64,000 nucleotides of DNA from Isoetes taiwanensis (lineage: Eukaryota > Streptophyta > Lycopodiopsida > Isoetales > Isoetaceae): positions 7,839,003 to 7,903,002 of the forward strand of contig JAJEKV010000006.1 in the NCBI GenBank assembly GCA_021234155.1, written 5' to 3'. Below are positions 46,550 through 58,395 of the stretch, one piece after another; position 1 is the stretch's first letter, and the number at the start of each line of letters is the position of its first letter. A program made the translations under genes and the position numbers. The notes below the pieces were generated by a model. That model saw nothing but the letters and a program-made list of their open reading frames with translations, ran no database searches and was not told the DNA's origin.

Positions 46550-47190
46550 GTATCTTTCTCTCTCCACATACTGGAACACTTCCATCTGGTTGTGGGATTG
46601 GAAAGAACAGTACGCCATGCAAAACAACAGTCACAAAGTAGAGCTATATATCTGGGGCCATCAGCCGCACATGTTCAGAAACTTGGTCGAGTTTTGGGGA
46701 CCGGTAGTATCCCTTGCCACTGGAATGAACTGGAGCAGGTGCAGAAGGCCTTCTTAGCTCGAGCCCTTGGGGTGAAATCCACAGTTCCATATTAGATCCT
46801 GCTGCAAGAGGCAGGTTTCTTGCCCCTACGTACAAAGGGCCAGATTGGCTTTCCATATCATCTACTTCAGAAGGTGGTTGATATGGATGACTCGCCTCTC
46901 CAATCTTACTTTTACCATATCAATTGGTCTATATATAGTGCCTCAAAGCCTGCTAGAACAAAAGAGCTTAATAATTCTCCCGCTGGACAAGCATACATGT
47001 GCATACAGACCATAACTGAGGCAGACTACGATCACTTGAGGCAGTACCTTGATGCCTACTTCCTGAGCAAACTCTGGGATACGAGTGCTTTGTCACAGGT
47101 AAGACGACACACTACTAGCAATGGATCAACCCCATCCTCATGCGAGGTCCACAATGCTACCTGCGTGTGCATTTGGCCATGAAGAAGCGT
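46550..47190 (+). pseudogene. C-terminal part of a second LINE type
   Basis: Pieces in alternating frames read like the region after the RT domain of LINEs that end in LExVQKxFLxRxLGV: AMQNNSHKVEL, YIWGHQPHMFRNLVEFWGP, then WNELEQVQKAFLARALGVKS, ILLQEAGFLPLRTKG and a tail with DYDHLRQYLDAYFLSKLWD. An in-frame stop and a frameshift break it. It differs from the L1/zf-RVT type elsewhere in the window. The stretch ends near a GTAAGA that is probably coincidental. Confidence 0.6.
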
Positions 47191-49890
47191 AGATAGATAG
47201 CTTCAATTCGCACGAGTGCACATCGCCTTCACATTGAATAGGAAGATAGAATCGGGAGGTGGACAAGATTTCTCAGTGTTGCCAACAAGGGGCCATTGAG
47301 CATGAATGACATTCCCTTAATTTAGATTTGTCCCGCATTTGATCATATCCAAGGACGGTATGCTCAATTAGTGCCACCTAGACAGCCACGACATGTGCTA
47401 TTAGACCTCTGTGGACTTAATGGAGTCATATCTTCAGGAGGTCATGGATATGCGTATTCAACTTGTCCTCTGACACGGTACTGAAATGTACCCTCACCTT
47501 CATTTCCATTTTACAGTTTCAGCATACTTATTACTGCCAAGGTTCCCTCGAAAACTCTTGGTGGGGTTTTTAATCCCGACAATCCTATACACTTTTCTTC
47601 TTCTTTTCTAGAGAAAGAATGACTTTTTTACTATGTAGAGAGACTCGGCCAATGATGATGAAGTGTGCAAACTTTGATTAGACAATGGCATGTGTTTAAT
47701 TAGGAAAAATTGGTTCACAATTTTTTAGCTTTTAAAATGACAGGTCTAGAGCAAAAGTGTGGGAAAAATGGTACAAGGGTGGAAAAAGAATTTGAGCTTC
47801 TATAGAATAGGGGCAGATCGAGCTTTAGGCTTGCGAGCAAGATATCAAAGATTAAATCAAAGCTATTATAAATCACCATGAGACTTGAGGGGTCTTCCAA
47901 ACTCTGACTTGGGATCTAGTTTTACACTTTTACTAGTGTACTTCTTGAGTTAAGAACAAGTAATGGATCTCTAGGTGGCTCTCCAAATACTTCCGTGTTT
48001 CCGATTCTTTGTGCTAGTGTCTTCCTTTGTCTTTGAGAACTACATCAATGTCACAAAATTGGAAACCAAAAGTTGAACAAGCCGTTTATATTTGCTATAT
48101 AACCTATTGATTTTCAATGAGTGAACAACAATTTGAGACTATTAACTTAAGCTCATATTCATGGGCTAGATTTCCATCTGAATAAGTCAAATTCAATGTT
48201 TCCTCTAGCAAGCATCATAAATGCATTTGTTGAGCATCCTATAAAAAGTGCACGATATATACACTCATGAGTTTATTTAAACTTGTGTGTATTTTCTAAA
48301 ATGCATTATCTGACATTCTTTATTTGCAACACTTGAAGGCTATAAGTTGAATTAACTCTAGTTCTTTTGTAAAAGCCCATATTAGCCTTGTTATCTACTT
48401 ACAATTGTGGACAATCTTTCATTTAGACAAGTCAAATTCAATCTCTCGTCTCTTATAGTTATTTGGTCTTGCAATATGAATGCTAAAATTACTACCTACG
48501 AACCTTTCAAAAATAAGAGGGGCAAGGACAAAAACACCAAGCTTCATAAGTTGGATTAGTTGTGTTGCGAGTTTGAGTACCACCGGTACTTCAATGAGAC
48601 ATGCTTTTAAGGTAATGTTTTCATAGGGTATGTTACAAATCCATGGATTTCCCTTCTCATTCACAGTTCTGACAATGCACAAACTTCAACTTGATCAAGC
48701 GAGCACATGGTCAAAGAAGTTATTTGGCACTATTGTCACCAAATTGTTAAGTTACTATGTATATTGTACATTCATAAGAGATCTTTATCTTCCAATTGAA
48801 GAAATTGAGCTTCTAACTGAGGTGATTGCAAATATAACCATCTTGGAATAACACTACATCATGAATATTCATTTCTAAGTTTTGGTCTAAAAACAATGCC
48901 TTCCTCAGAATGAATGGTCCTCCTGTCTTTGGTGGATGCAGCCACTTTCAGATATGTATTTATTGCCAAAAACCAATCCTACCTTTTGACATCGCGAAAC
49001 TAACCTACGTTCGTGATCCTATTTGATGTGATACAAGTCGATAAGAGACTAGAAGACATATAGCAAGAAGATGGTTTCATGGAATGAGGGTGTTATAACC
49101 ATTGTTCAAGATGCACTTGCCTTATTATGACCTTCAACTAAAGAAAGTCTTCAACATTAACCTTTTTGTTATGTACGAGAGAGCAAAATGATGGATGGTA
49201 CCAGTCTTAGCAATGGATATCTTAGCCAAATTTTTCATGATGAAGAACGCAGTGAAATGTGATACGTGATGTGAATTGCAGAACTCCGAGAATGAATATT
49301 TAAATGCAACGTGTGCCCAACGCTTGTTTGAGGGTATGCCTAGTTGTTCGTTTATATGATTCAAATTTAATGTATCCTTTCACAAGTAGCATAAGGATGT
49401 TCATCATATAGAACATATCAATCTTACTTCATTTTGATACTTTGTACTTCCAATAATCTCAGTTAAAAGATGAATCTCATCAAGTCAAATCTAATGTCTC
49501 CTCTAACAACTCGATAAACGTATTCGTTGAACAGGTAGACAAAAGACATTCACATATGTTCACTAGTCGAATTATCAATTTGCACTCCATGAATGTATTC
49601 CTTGAATGGACAGATGAAACACACCTAAGTACGTCTACAACCTAGCCGAATTGTTAATTTTCACTTAGTTTGTAACTGTTATTCTTTAATATAAGTTAAA
49701 TTCAATGTACTGTGGTGCATATGTCTATAACTTGCGGCGTTTGTCATACAATGGTTCAACACTTCCTAAGATTCAATAAAAATCTAAAGAAATTTTCATA
49801 GAACCTCTTGCACTGCAACTTTCAAGAATTTAAGTGTCACAAAATCGCATCAAATGCTAAGCTTATATTAATCGCATGTTAAACAGTCTT
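47191..49890. other. Long non-coding stretch
   Basis: AT-rich with short frames only. TTCAATGTNTCCTCT-like phrases recur (about 48200, 49380, 49490, 49690), suggesting decayed related repeats. No gene is supported. Confidence 0.45.
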
Positions 49891-49903
49891 AAGGAATTTT
49901 GAA

Positions 49904-50600
49904 ATGGACTTGAAAATCAGTATTTTAAATCCACGTGGCTGGCATGCAAGCACTGTTCTTTTTCCCCCTTCTGGAGTCGTGCTCCCAGCAATGGAGCAGG
50001 AGCAGCCGAACTTCCCAGCCATGGCGTCATTATCGGCATCACCATCGATGGCTGAGGCCTTTGTCGGGGCATCACCAACCCAACCAACCCAGCCCATGGT
50101 CACTGAGACCTTTGTTGAGCCCATGCAAACTGTGCATTGCCCTCATTGTCTTCAATGTTTCTCCTGTAGCTTGCACTCTTCATCTGTTGCTCCTGTTTCT
50201 ACTGTGCCCTCTTCCTCTGTTGCTCCTCCAAGTGTCCCTCCATCGTCCAATGTGCGTGATGTGGAGTCTGAGACCTTGATTGATAAGCTGGTTTCACGAG
50301 GGTCCTATCTTTACTTGCGCAAAGGACAATGAAGGCAGTCTAAATGATCTGTTTGAGAGAGCTACTAAACTGACATTTGAGATGAGGGAGATCATCATGA
50401 ACGCAAAATTGTTGATGGATCGTGTGAAAGCACGAATTGAGGGAGCTGAGAGAAGAAAAGCAGACTCATGGGATTCTCTCAAAATCGTCGTTCCCCTCAT
50501 TTCGAGACCTCTTTGTGGGCGAGTATGAAAAGTGGCTCTTGAATATGAACTAAGGCGGATTTCTGATCATTGGGTTCTGATGTTTGTAGTTTTTTTTGTT
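49904..50600 (+). other. Coding-looking fragment of unknown nature
   Basis: A 142-codon frame (49904-50332) holds a Ser/Pro/Val-rich segment with CPHCLQCFSCS. An overlapping frame (to 50528) encodes a helical LNDLFERATKLTFEMREI stretch. The end (ISDHWVL) resembles the end of the fragment at 61387-61659 (ISGHWVL), and both sit at the left edge of the same duplicated segment. Family unknown. Confidence 0.35.
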
Positions 50601-50645
50601 TTTCAGAAGACTTTTTTTGTATATTTAGGGTCATGACCTTACCAG

Positions 50646-50770
50646 ACCATCTTCAACAGCTTACCTTGACATCTACCCTCTTTAAATGATGGGCATTTTT
50701 GCTCCATCTTCAACGGCTACCTTGACATCTACCCCTTTTCAAATGATGGGCATTTTTGCTCCTATAATGG
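50646..50770 (+). repeat. Tandem duplication of about 60 bp
   Basis: CTTACCTTGACATCTACC...AAATGATGGGCATTTTTGCTCC appears twice in succession. The sister segment near 61710-61770 has a single unit. Confidence 0.7.
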
Positions 50771-51049
50771 TATTTTGAGGCTATGAAATGCGTAATATAA
50801 ATCCTTTTTGCCTAAATGATATCTTTCTTGTTGTCTCAAAAACTGTTTTTTGGTTTTGACTACAAACATATTTGTCTAAATATTATGGTGCTGATTTACG
50901 AGTCGAATGGATCTTTGCATGACAAGCAGATTTATCTCTACACATGGCTTGAAGCTATAATAAAGTATAAAATTTTTGCATTCATTATAATCATAGGAAC
51001 TCTTGTTTTAGGATGAGAAGGAAATCACGGACCCTGTTTAAACATCTCA

Positions 51050-52416
51050 GTTACCATATTTCCAACACTCTATTGTGATATGTCGGACAAAGAAAAATAC
51101 AATTTAGCTTTGTTAATTGGTAGTTTTATGGTGTGGCAAACATCACATATGCACTTGTGTCTATGCCCTCTTTGTTAAAAACATGTAGTTTGCAAGAATC
51201 TGATTTGGAGGTCATGGTTTTGTTATCATTATATCCAAAGTAGTCTTGTAATTCACAACTACACTTTAGAATGCAATCAAACAGTGAGTTGTTTACTATC
51301 TTTAATGACCCTTGATAACTATCCTTATTTACGTGTACACAAGTCCTTTTCGGACTTTAAGGATTTGTTAAGTTACAAAATGATGGCAATCTCTATAAGT
51401 ATCAATTTGGTGAGGAATGGTGCATAATTGCCTTTGTATGTAGATGACAATATAATGATCTCAAAAGGAATTAAAGTTCGGAGCATTGCATGAATGTTCT
51501 AAACATTAAATATAGGATGTCATATTTAGGTGGTGAGGAAATTCTTAGGAGTTGAAGTTCACGGGGATAGAGCCAATAAGATATTGACACTTACTCGGAA
51601 AGAGCGGATAGAAGGGATGCTTGACAAATTCAAAATGAGAGGCGCAACATTGCTAAAACTCCTATAATACCGAGGGTGTAAGATTTACGCTAAGATGAGC
51701 CCAAGAACTGAAAAGACGAGAAGAGATGAAAAAGGTACCTTACGTGTCTCGATGGGATGTCTTTCTTATGTGGCAAATTGCACTCGTCGGGATATAGCTT
51801 ATCTTTGTAAACATGTTAGCGGTATAATAATGACCCGAGGAAGGGATCACTTGATAGCGACAAAGAGGACATTAAGATATCTTAAGGGGACAATGAATGA
51901 TGGAATTAGTTACAATCTGGAGAACTTACAATTTGCGGGCATTTTGTGATATGCAGTTGGGGAGGGACCTTGATACAAGGAAGTCTACCTCGAGGGTATT
52001 TAATCTTCTTAGGAGGAGCACCAATTGCATGGAATGCAAAAACAGAATGCTATTGCTATGTCTAGTCTTGGGAGAATATGCTCATTTTGCATTAGCTACC
52101 AAAGAGTTGATATGGGAAAGAAGGCTCATGTTTGAATTAGGTTATGATCAATTTAAGGCTCTGAAATTACATTGTGATAGTACCGGTTGCATAGCTATGA
52201 CTAAAGACCAGGTTCTTCACCTTAAAGGACTAAGCATATTGAGTTAGAAGCGCACTTTTATCGAGAGATGTTGTGAAGAAAAAATGCGATCAAGATGGTA
52301 TATGTGAACACCTCAAGTCGGTTAGCGAGACATTACGACTAAAGCTCTATCAGAAGGAAAATTTACAGAGCTGAAGAATAAAATTCAGTGCACAGGTCAT
52401 AACATGAAGGGGGAAT
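51050..52416 (+). pseudogene. Ty1/copia 3' half, copy 1: RT and RNase H, frame-broken
   Basis: RT palm remnant with a YVDDN motif (51439-51453), a YLG..KFLGVEVH-like block, then the RNase H/C-terminal region: GCLSYVANCTRRDIAY, SRVFNLLRRS, KELIWERRLMFELGYDQFK, LHCDSTGCIAM and a final KFTELKNKIQCTGHN-type tail ending at about 52420. gag, protease and integrase are absent. Compared with copy 2 at 61935-63260 it has many extra small indels, mostly where copy 2 has CAG or CTG. Confidence 0.85.
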
Positions 52417-52822
52417 TGTAGGGATTGTTCATGTTATGATTAATGAAGATAGCCTAGACAAAATCGAGGTTGCACATGATCTTTTAACCTAAAGTTGATA
52501 TTCAAGGTTAAAGGACGAAATTGTAATGTTAAAGGTTAAAGGTTTCGAAGGGTTAAAGGTTTCGAAGGTTTGGCCCAGTTATTATGGGATATATCTATCC
52601 CATATTGAATAGAAAAAAAAGAAAGTTGCCTTAGTGATATCGGTGGATCGTCGGTCCGCCATAGCGGCCGGATCCCGATCTAAAATAACGAGAAGAAGTA
52701 TTCTTGTAATTGCATTGATGTGAGATTATTTGCGGTGAACTGTGTATGATGCGGTCGTCGAGGCAGCTTGGGCTATCCAAGAGAAGGATAACTTAGTCTC
52801 ATTGAACGGGTCAATACCTACA
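52417..52822 (+). mobile_element. Ty1/copia 3' LTR, copy 1
   Basis: Starts TGTAGGGATTG right after a polypurine tract (GAAGGGGGAA) and ends AATACCTACA, so it has 6-bp TGTAGG/CCTACA ends. About 406 bp. No 5' partner is present. Confidence 0.75.
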
Positions 52823-53529
52823 GTGAAATTACTGTAGCAAATATAAGGTTTATGCTAAAGGTTATGTGACAAGTGAATTTTGAATCAAACCTTTAAGGAT
52901 TTTGAATAACAAACATTGGGATTATTGTGTTTGATCAATAGCTTAGATGCTTAGGTCTTATTGTTCTATAGCATAATTATTTTCTTCATGGATAATAAGA
53001 GTAGCATCATCTATATGTCCACCGACACCAAGGTACTTGTCCCTTAGAGTCTTAAAGGTGACCAAGATACTCTCACATGCTTGCACATCACGAAGTTTGA
53101 GACTATGCATTTGCTTTTGAATATTAACTTTGTTGCCCTAGCTCCTTTCTAGCTCGTTTCGACGAGAATTTTTCTTTGTACAAATTCCAAAGCATCTTTG
53201 AAATGTCTTAACATTCACGAGATCTCTCTTGAAATCATTTGGCTTGTAGCCTTAAGAAGAGTAAGAGCTGTTAAATCTTTCTTCTTGTCTTCTGGAGTAA
53301 CAGGATTCCAAGCAGGTTTCAAAACTTCGCGCTGGAGCCATCAAAAAATCCTCAGAGACATTTTCCCCTTCATAAAATCCCCTGTTTTTGTTAGTTTTGT
53401 TTGATCCGTGGATTTTTGTTTGGATTGTAATGTGTGAATATGTTTTTTGGCATGTATAAGGTCATTTCGGGAGCTCACGGATGATTGATTGACCGCGCTC
53501 AATCCGCAAAAAAGTGGCGTGGCACTGCC
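52823..53529 (+). other. Right part of duplicated segment, then unassigned
   Basis: 52823-53150 is nearly the same as 63661-63990, so the duplicated segment runs past the LTR. The rest, to 53529, shows no supported gene. Confidence 0.6.
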
Positions 53530-54858
53530 CTTTTAGGATTCTTAGATTTTTCTAGAACAATATCCCACAGGCCGAGATCATGAAAGTCCATAGGGTATAT
53601 ATACAGCCCTCTAAGTTTCATAAGTAAATTTACGTGCTACCTTCACGTGGGATTCGGCCCGTTGCCGCCCCACATGCCCGGGGGTACCACGTGGGGGATC
53701 AAGATTGGATGGAGAAGTGACTAGGCATTGCCCGGGGGGAGGGGGCGGGTGTGTGTGGTGCGCCAAGGTAGATAGGAATTTTTTTTTTTTTTTTCAAATT
53801 AACAATGAAGGTCAATATGGGTCTTTTTAAAAAAAAAAAAATTCCACAAGGAATCTTTTTTGATGCTCTACAAGATGGGAGAATCATTTTGCAAAAAAGG
53901 AGCACTTGATTTTTTTTTACTAAAAAAGAGAGTGAAATTTTATGATGTGGCAAGTTGGTGGCGTGATTTGGCAAATGGTGGTGACATGGCATTATAAAGT
54001 GATGAAGTGTCAAGTAAGGTGGCAAAATGACTTTTTTCTAGTCAAAACTTTTTATGAAGTGGAGATGATGTGGATGACATGTGTATGATGATGTGGAAGC
54101 ACTTGGGGATGATGTGGCATCATGGGATGATGACATATCATCTAAGGTATCAAGATGACTTTACTTAGGTCAAAATTTTTGAAAAGATAAGTTTTGTGGT
54201 AGGTGACACATGTATGATGACATGGATGTGCTTCAATCTTCCAAACTTCAATCTTGAGGGGTCTTCCAATCTCTAAACTCAAGTTCACTTGGTTGAATCT
54301 TATCCTCTTTGCTACACTTGTATAATGTCCTTCCCGTGGTTCTTCAACAAAAGTGTCAATTTGTGATCTTCAAAGATGGGAGTCTTCAAACTTCTAGCTC
54401 TTGCACGCATATATTAGTCAAATATTAGACAAAAATGTGCAAATTGTGCGAATTGCTCTTCTATGCTGCCAAAATATGGCAGCAATACTTGATGTCTTCT
54501 GGAGTTCTTCAATGCAAAATGTTTTCAAAATCAATGGTACATTGGCTCATGCACACATGTCAAGCAAAAGGTTAGCTAGGAATGTGAAGTGTGCCATGGC
54601 TCTTATGTGCTACAAAAATGTGGCAGACAAGGCCCAAATCTTCCTTAAACATGCCAAGATAAAACCATAGCCACAAAAAACAAAAAATTAACATGGATTG
54701 GGCAAGATTTGGACCAGAAACATGAGGGGGCTTTTTGTTATAGATGAATTCCGAAGGCTTTGGTGAAGATATCAATCTGCTTACACAGTAGTACTGGCCA
54801 GAACACTCTCGACGCATTCGTTCAAAATTACCTTCTTTGCCTCATGAATTAGCTATCT
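53530..54858. repeat. Repeat unit X of a tandem pair
   Basis: Begins with the promoter-like block shared with 23585-23760 (GGGTATATATA near 53597, CACGTGGGATTCGG and CCACGTGGGGG). From about 53706 (GGAGAAGTGACTAGGCAT) it is homologous to 54860-56243 plus 58157-58395. It lacks a 450-bp part present in unit Y and ends GAATTAGCTATCTTGAA at the junction. Confidence 0.75.
54725..54800 (-). pseudogene. Ty1/copia RNase H tail relic
   Basis: The minus strand reads KQIDIFTKAFG, the usual copia C-terminal phrase (QxADIxTKxL), inside repeat unit X. Too short to place further. Confidence 0.5.
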
Positions 54859-54881
54859 TGAAGGAGAAGTGACTAGGCATC

Positions 54882-54923
54882 GGGGGGGGGGGGGGGGTGG
54901 GGAGGGAGGAGGGGGTGGGGAGG
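54882..54923 (+). repeat. G16 tract and G-quadruplex-prone stretch
   Basis: Sixteen consecutive G (54882-54897) followed by further GGGG, GGG, GGGGG and GGGG runs. Unit X has a shorter GC-rich version around 53736-53755. Confidence 0.8.
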
Positions 54924-56243
54924 AAGTTAGATAGGATTTTTTTTTTTTTCAAATTTGTCACAAATCCCAAGAAAGCGAACAATGAAGGTCAATATGGGTC
55001 TTTTCAAAAAAAAAACAAAAAATCCACAATGAATCTTTTTGAAGCTCTACAAGATGGGAGAATCATTTTGCAAAAAAAAGAGCACTTGATTTTTACTAAA
55101 AAAGAGAGTGAAATTTTATGATGTGGCAAGATGGTGGGGCTGATTTGGCAAATGGGTGGTGACATGGCATTATGAAGTGATGAAGTGTCAAGTAAGGTGG
55201 CAAAATGACTTTTTTCTAGTCAAAACTTTTTATGAAGTGGAGATGATGTGGATGACATGTGTATGATGATGTGGAAGCACTTGGGGATGATGTGGCATCA
55301 TGGGATGATGACATGTCATCTAAGGTATAACAATGTGACTTTACTTAGGTCAAAATTTTTGAAAAGATAAGTTTTGTGGTAGGTGACACGTGTATGATGA
55401 CATGGATGTGCTTAGGTGGTGATGTGGATGGTATTTGGCATTCTTGAGGATGATGTGGACAATTTGGCAACCAATTTGGCACTGGTGCATATACCAATAG
55501 ATCTTTTATGCAATGGCTTGGATAATTTACTCTTCCATACTTTGCGAAGCAAATGCACACTTTCTCTCTCTAGCTTAGCTTTTAGAGAGAGAAGATGGTT
55601 TTAATACATGGAAATAGTCAAACGGTGGGATTTTTTTCTTTTCTCAAAGATGGTGAATGTATGATGGGAGTGTGATGCATATATGGGCTAGGGAAAATGA
55701 TGATGAGGCATGAAGATGTGAGTTATGAATCTTATATGGTGTTCATGGATGGGATTGAGTTGATAGGATCAGGTGAGAAGCCTTGGAGAATAGAACTCAT
55801 GCCAAAATGATTTGGAAGTAGCCACATACCAAAGAAACATGAGAGGTCTTCCAAACTTCAATCTTGAGGGGTCTTCCAATCTCTAAACTCAAGTTCACTT
55901 GCTACACTTGTATGATATCCAATGAATGTCCTTCCCGTGGTTCTTCAACAAAAGTGTCAATTTGTGATCTTCAAAGATGGGAGTCTTCAAACTTCTAGCT
56001 CTTGCACACATATATTAGTCAAATATTAGACAAAAATGTGCAAAATGTGCGAATTGCTCTTCTATGCTGCCAAAATGTGGCAGCAATACTTGATGTCTTC
56101 TGGAGTTCTTCAATGCAAAATGTTTTCAAAATCAATGGTACATTGGCTCATGCACACATGTCAAGCAAAAAGGTTAGCTAGGAATGTGATGTGTGCCATG
56201 GCTCTTCTGTGCTACAAAAATGTGGCAGCAAGGCCCAAATCTT

Positions 56244-58156
56244 TTTTTTTTTTTTTTGAAGGATAAAGAATTTTCCATTTATAGGTAAACTATTACACAG
56301 CCTTATAGCAGATAGACACCCTCCTGAACAAGTTTGAAGAGGGGATAGCTACAAAGCCCTTTTGGACTGCATGTAAATGCCTTCTTCTTAAGGTGGTAGT
56401 TTGATGAAGGTCTCCCAAACAAGGGAGACATCATCTTCGACCACACACTTGAACTTTCTAAGCTTCTCTATGAGCATGTGCAGTATTTGTGTGGCTGTAG
56501 TATATGCTTCTTTGCCTAGAGTGAAAGAATTGTGCCTTTTCCATATGACCCATAATGCCCATGATCTGACAATATGAAAAGCTTTGCATTTTGAGACTGG
56601 CCATTCTACTGGATATCTACCTAGAAGGAGATCATTGGTCCCCAGTGTAATGTTGAACATATCCATGCACCACGACCACACAACTTGGTCGTGCACTGCA
56701 CTCTGCTAAGCAGTGTTGTCCGAGAGACCTTCAGGCGGGGGTTTTTAATCTTCTTTGCTGCGTTTTTGTATTGGGTCCCATAGACCGATTGGTCTCCGTG
56801 GACGATAAAAGTACCTTCCTTCCTTCCTTCCTTCCTCCATCTTGCACAATGGACATAGAGGGCTCACGTCGACTTTGAATTTGGATACCCTTACATTTTA
56901 CCATAGGAGCCCTATGAATTACTTGCCATAAAAAGAATTCACAGGGAGGGAGAAGTTTTATCCATACACAATTTCCTTGGTATTGTGTCGGTGACTTGCA
57001 CATTCCATTGAGCTGGTAGCAATAAAAGTACCTTTTGTCTTCGACGCTTTATATGCTGATTTCACAAAATGACCCTTTTTGCAAAGATTGATCGAGAACC
57101 CAAGGTTTCTTACTCGTGCTATTTATGTGGTTTGGAAGGCTTCTGCGCAATACATTCCCACATTGTTTTGTCGTTATTCGAGGAGGCGAATTTCTGCTTT
57201 GAATACCATCCATTACGTTAACCGACCACCTTCATACCACATTGCACATGAACCAATGCCCGCGGTGATCCATCTTCTCACCACTTTGATGTCAGCCAAA
57301 AGGGCCAAAGGACCATTCTTATTGCTTGTAGTTGATTTGGAATCCACCATGGTGGAGTAGTACTCATTTGCACAATTGCGATATTCAAAGTGAAGAGCTT
57401 TTTCACCACGCCCCACGCGAAATGAGACCTCTTAAGAGCGGTGAGGCCTCGGAACTTGGTTTCAAGCCATAAAATAGAGACCATGGAAGAGATACTTGCT
57501 TTTGGCTACTAGTATTTTTGCTTTTTGTAGGGCTAAGTCAATCATGCCTATTCCCCTTCTTCCTTATCTCTTTTACATTTCCACCATGCTATTTTCACTA
57601 GTGCTCCTTCCTCGTTTCCTCCCCACACAAAGTTTCTAATTGTCCCTTCCATTTCTTTTTACTTTCTCACGGTGGGGCTATGAGGGAGATGAGACATAGA
57701 TGTGCGTCTTTGCCACGGCACATGCTTCACTACTACTATCTGCCCGACCAATGATAGTTTTTTGCGACTTTCCACCAATTGAGGATGCTTACGTAATCCT
57801 AATATCATCTCATCCCATACTTTTGTTGAGGGTACTTTAATTCCCCTTTGGGATTCCAAGAAGGTTAGAATACTCCCCATCTTTTATGATTTTCCACGGA
57901 GGCGCTCTAAACACACGGGATGTGGTCCTTCCCAGCCCATTTCTTGCCCGAGCATTTCTTCCAGTTTGATGAGACATCCACGAGGCCAAGGAGAAAGTAT
58001 CTAACAACTGACTGGCATTCTTTAGATTGCTCTCCTCTGCTACTAGAAACAAAAAAGAGTCATCTGCATATTGATTGCATATCTGCTGAGATCCATCCCC
58101 CATTTGAAGACCTTCTACTAGACCATCCCTTGAGGCCTGTAGAAATAGCTGTGAGT
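56244..58156 (-). mobile_element. 5'-truncated L1-type LINE with target-site duplications
   Basis: Flanked by GCAAGGCCCAAATCTT at 56228-56243 and 58157-58172. The related unit X has this sequence once (about 54631-54646), so the empty site is known. Poly-T at 56244-56257 is the poly(A) tail of a minus-strand insertion. Coding remnants on the minus strand, 58150 downward: RT palm with QYADDSFLFL, a KKLSLVGQIVVVKHV connection segment, EFFLWQVIHRAP with a CPLC motif (zf-RVT), and WALWVIWKRHNS near the 3' end. Several frameshifts. The 5' truncation within RT is typical of LINE insertion. Confidence 0.93.
56708..56838 (+). mobile_element. SINE-like element with (TTCC)n tail nested in the LINE
   Basis: It interrupts the zinc-finger part of the LINE frame. 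The 3' module GGTCCCATAGACCGATTGG / TCTCCGTGGACGATAAAA precedes GTACC and a TTCC microsatellite (56816-56835). The module matches those at 6573 and, inverted, at 19860. No clear pol III B box here, so it may be 5' truncated. Confidence 0.6.
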
Positions 58157-58395
58157 GCAAGGCCCAAATCTTCCTTAAACATGCCAAGATAAAACCATAG
58201 CCACAAAAAAACAAAAAAATTAACATGGATTAGGCAAGATTTGGACCCGAAACAGAAAGGGCTTTTGTTCTGAGATGAATTCCGAAGGCTTTCGGTGAAG
58301 ATATCAATCTACTTACCTGTGGTACTGGCCGGAACACTCGACGACTGTTCAAAATTACCTTCTTTGCCTCATGAATTAGCATTCTTGAAGCAAAT

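Larger units (their letters stand above)
54859..58395. repeat. Repeat unit Y of the tandem pair, split by a LINE
   Basis: Colinear with unit X, starting GGAGAAGTGACTAGGCAT and ending GAATTAGCATTCTTGAA. It includes a block at about 55410-55860 missing from X. The LINE at 56244-58156 interrupts it inside GCAAGGCCCAAATCTT. The copia tail relic recurs at 58255-58330 (minus strand). Confidence 0.8.
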
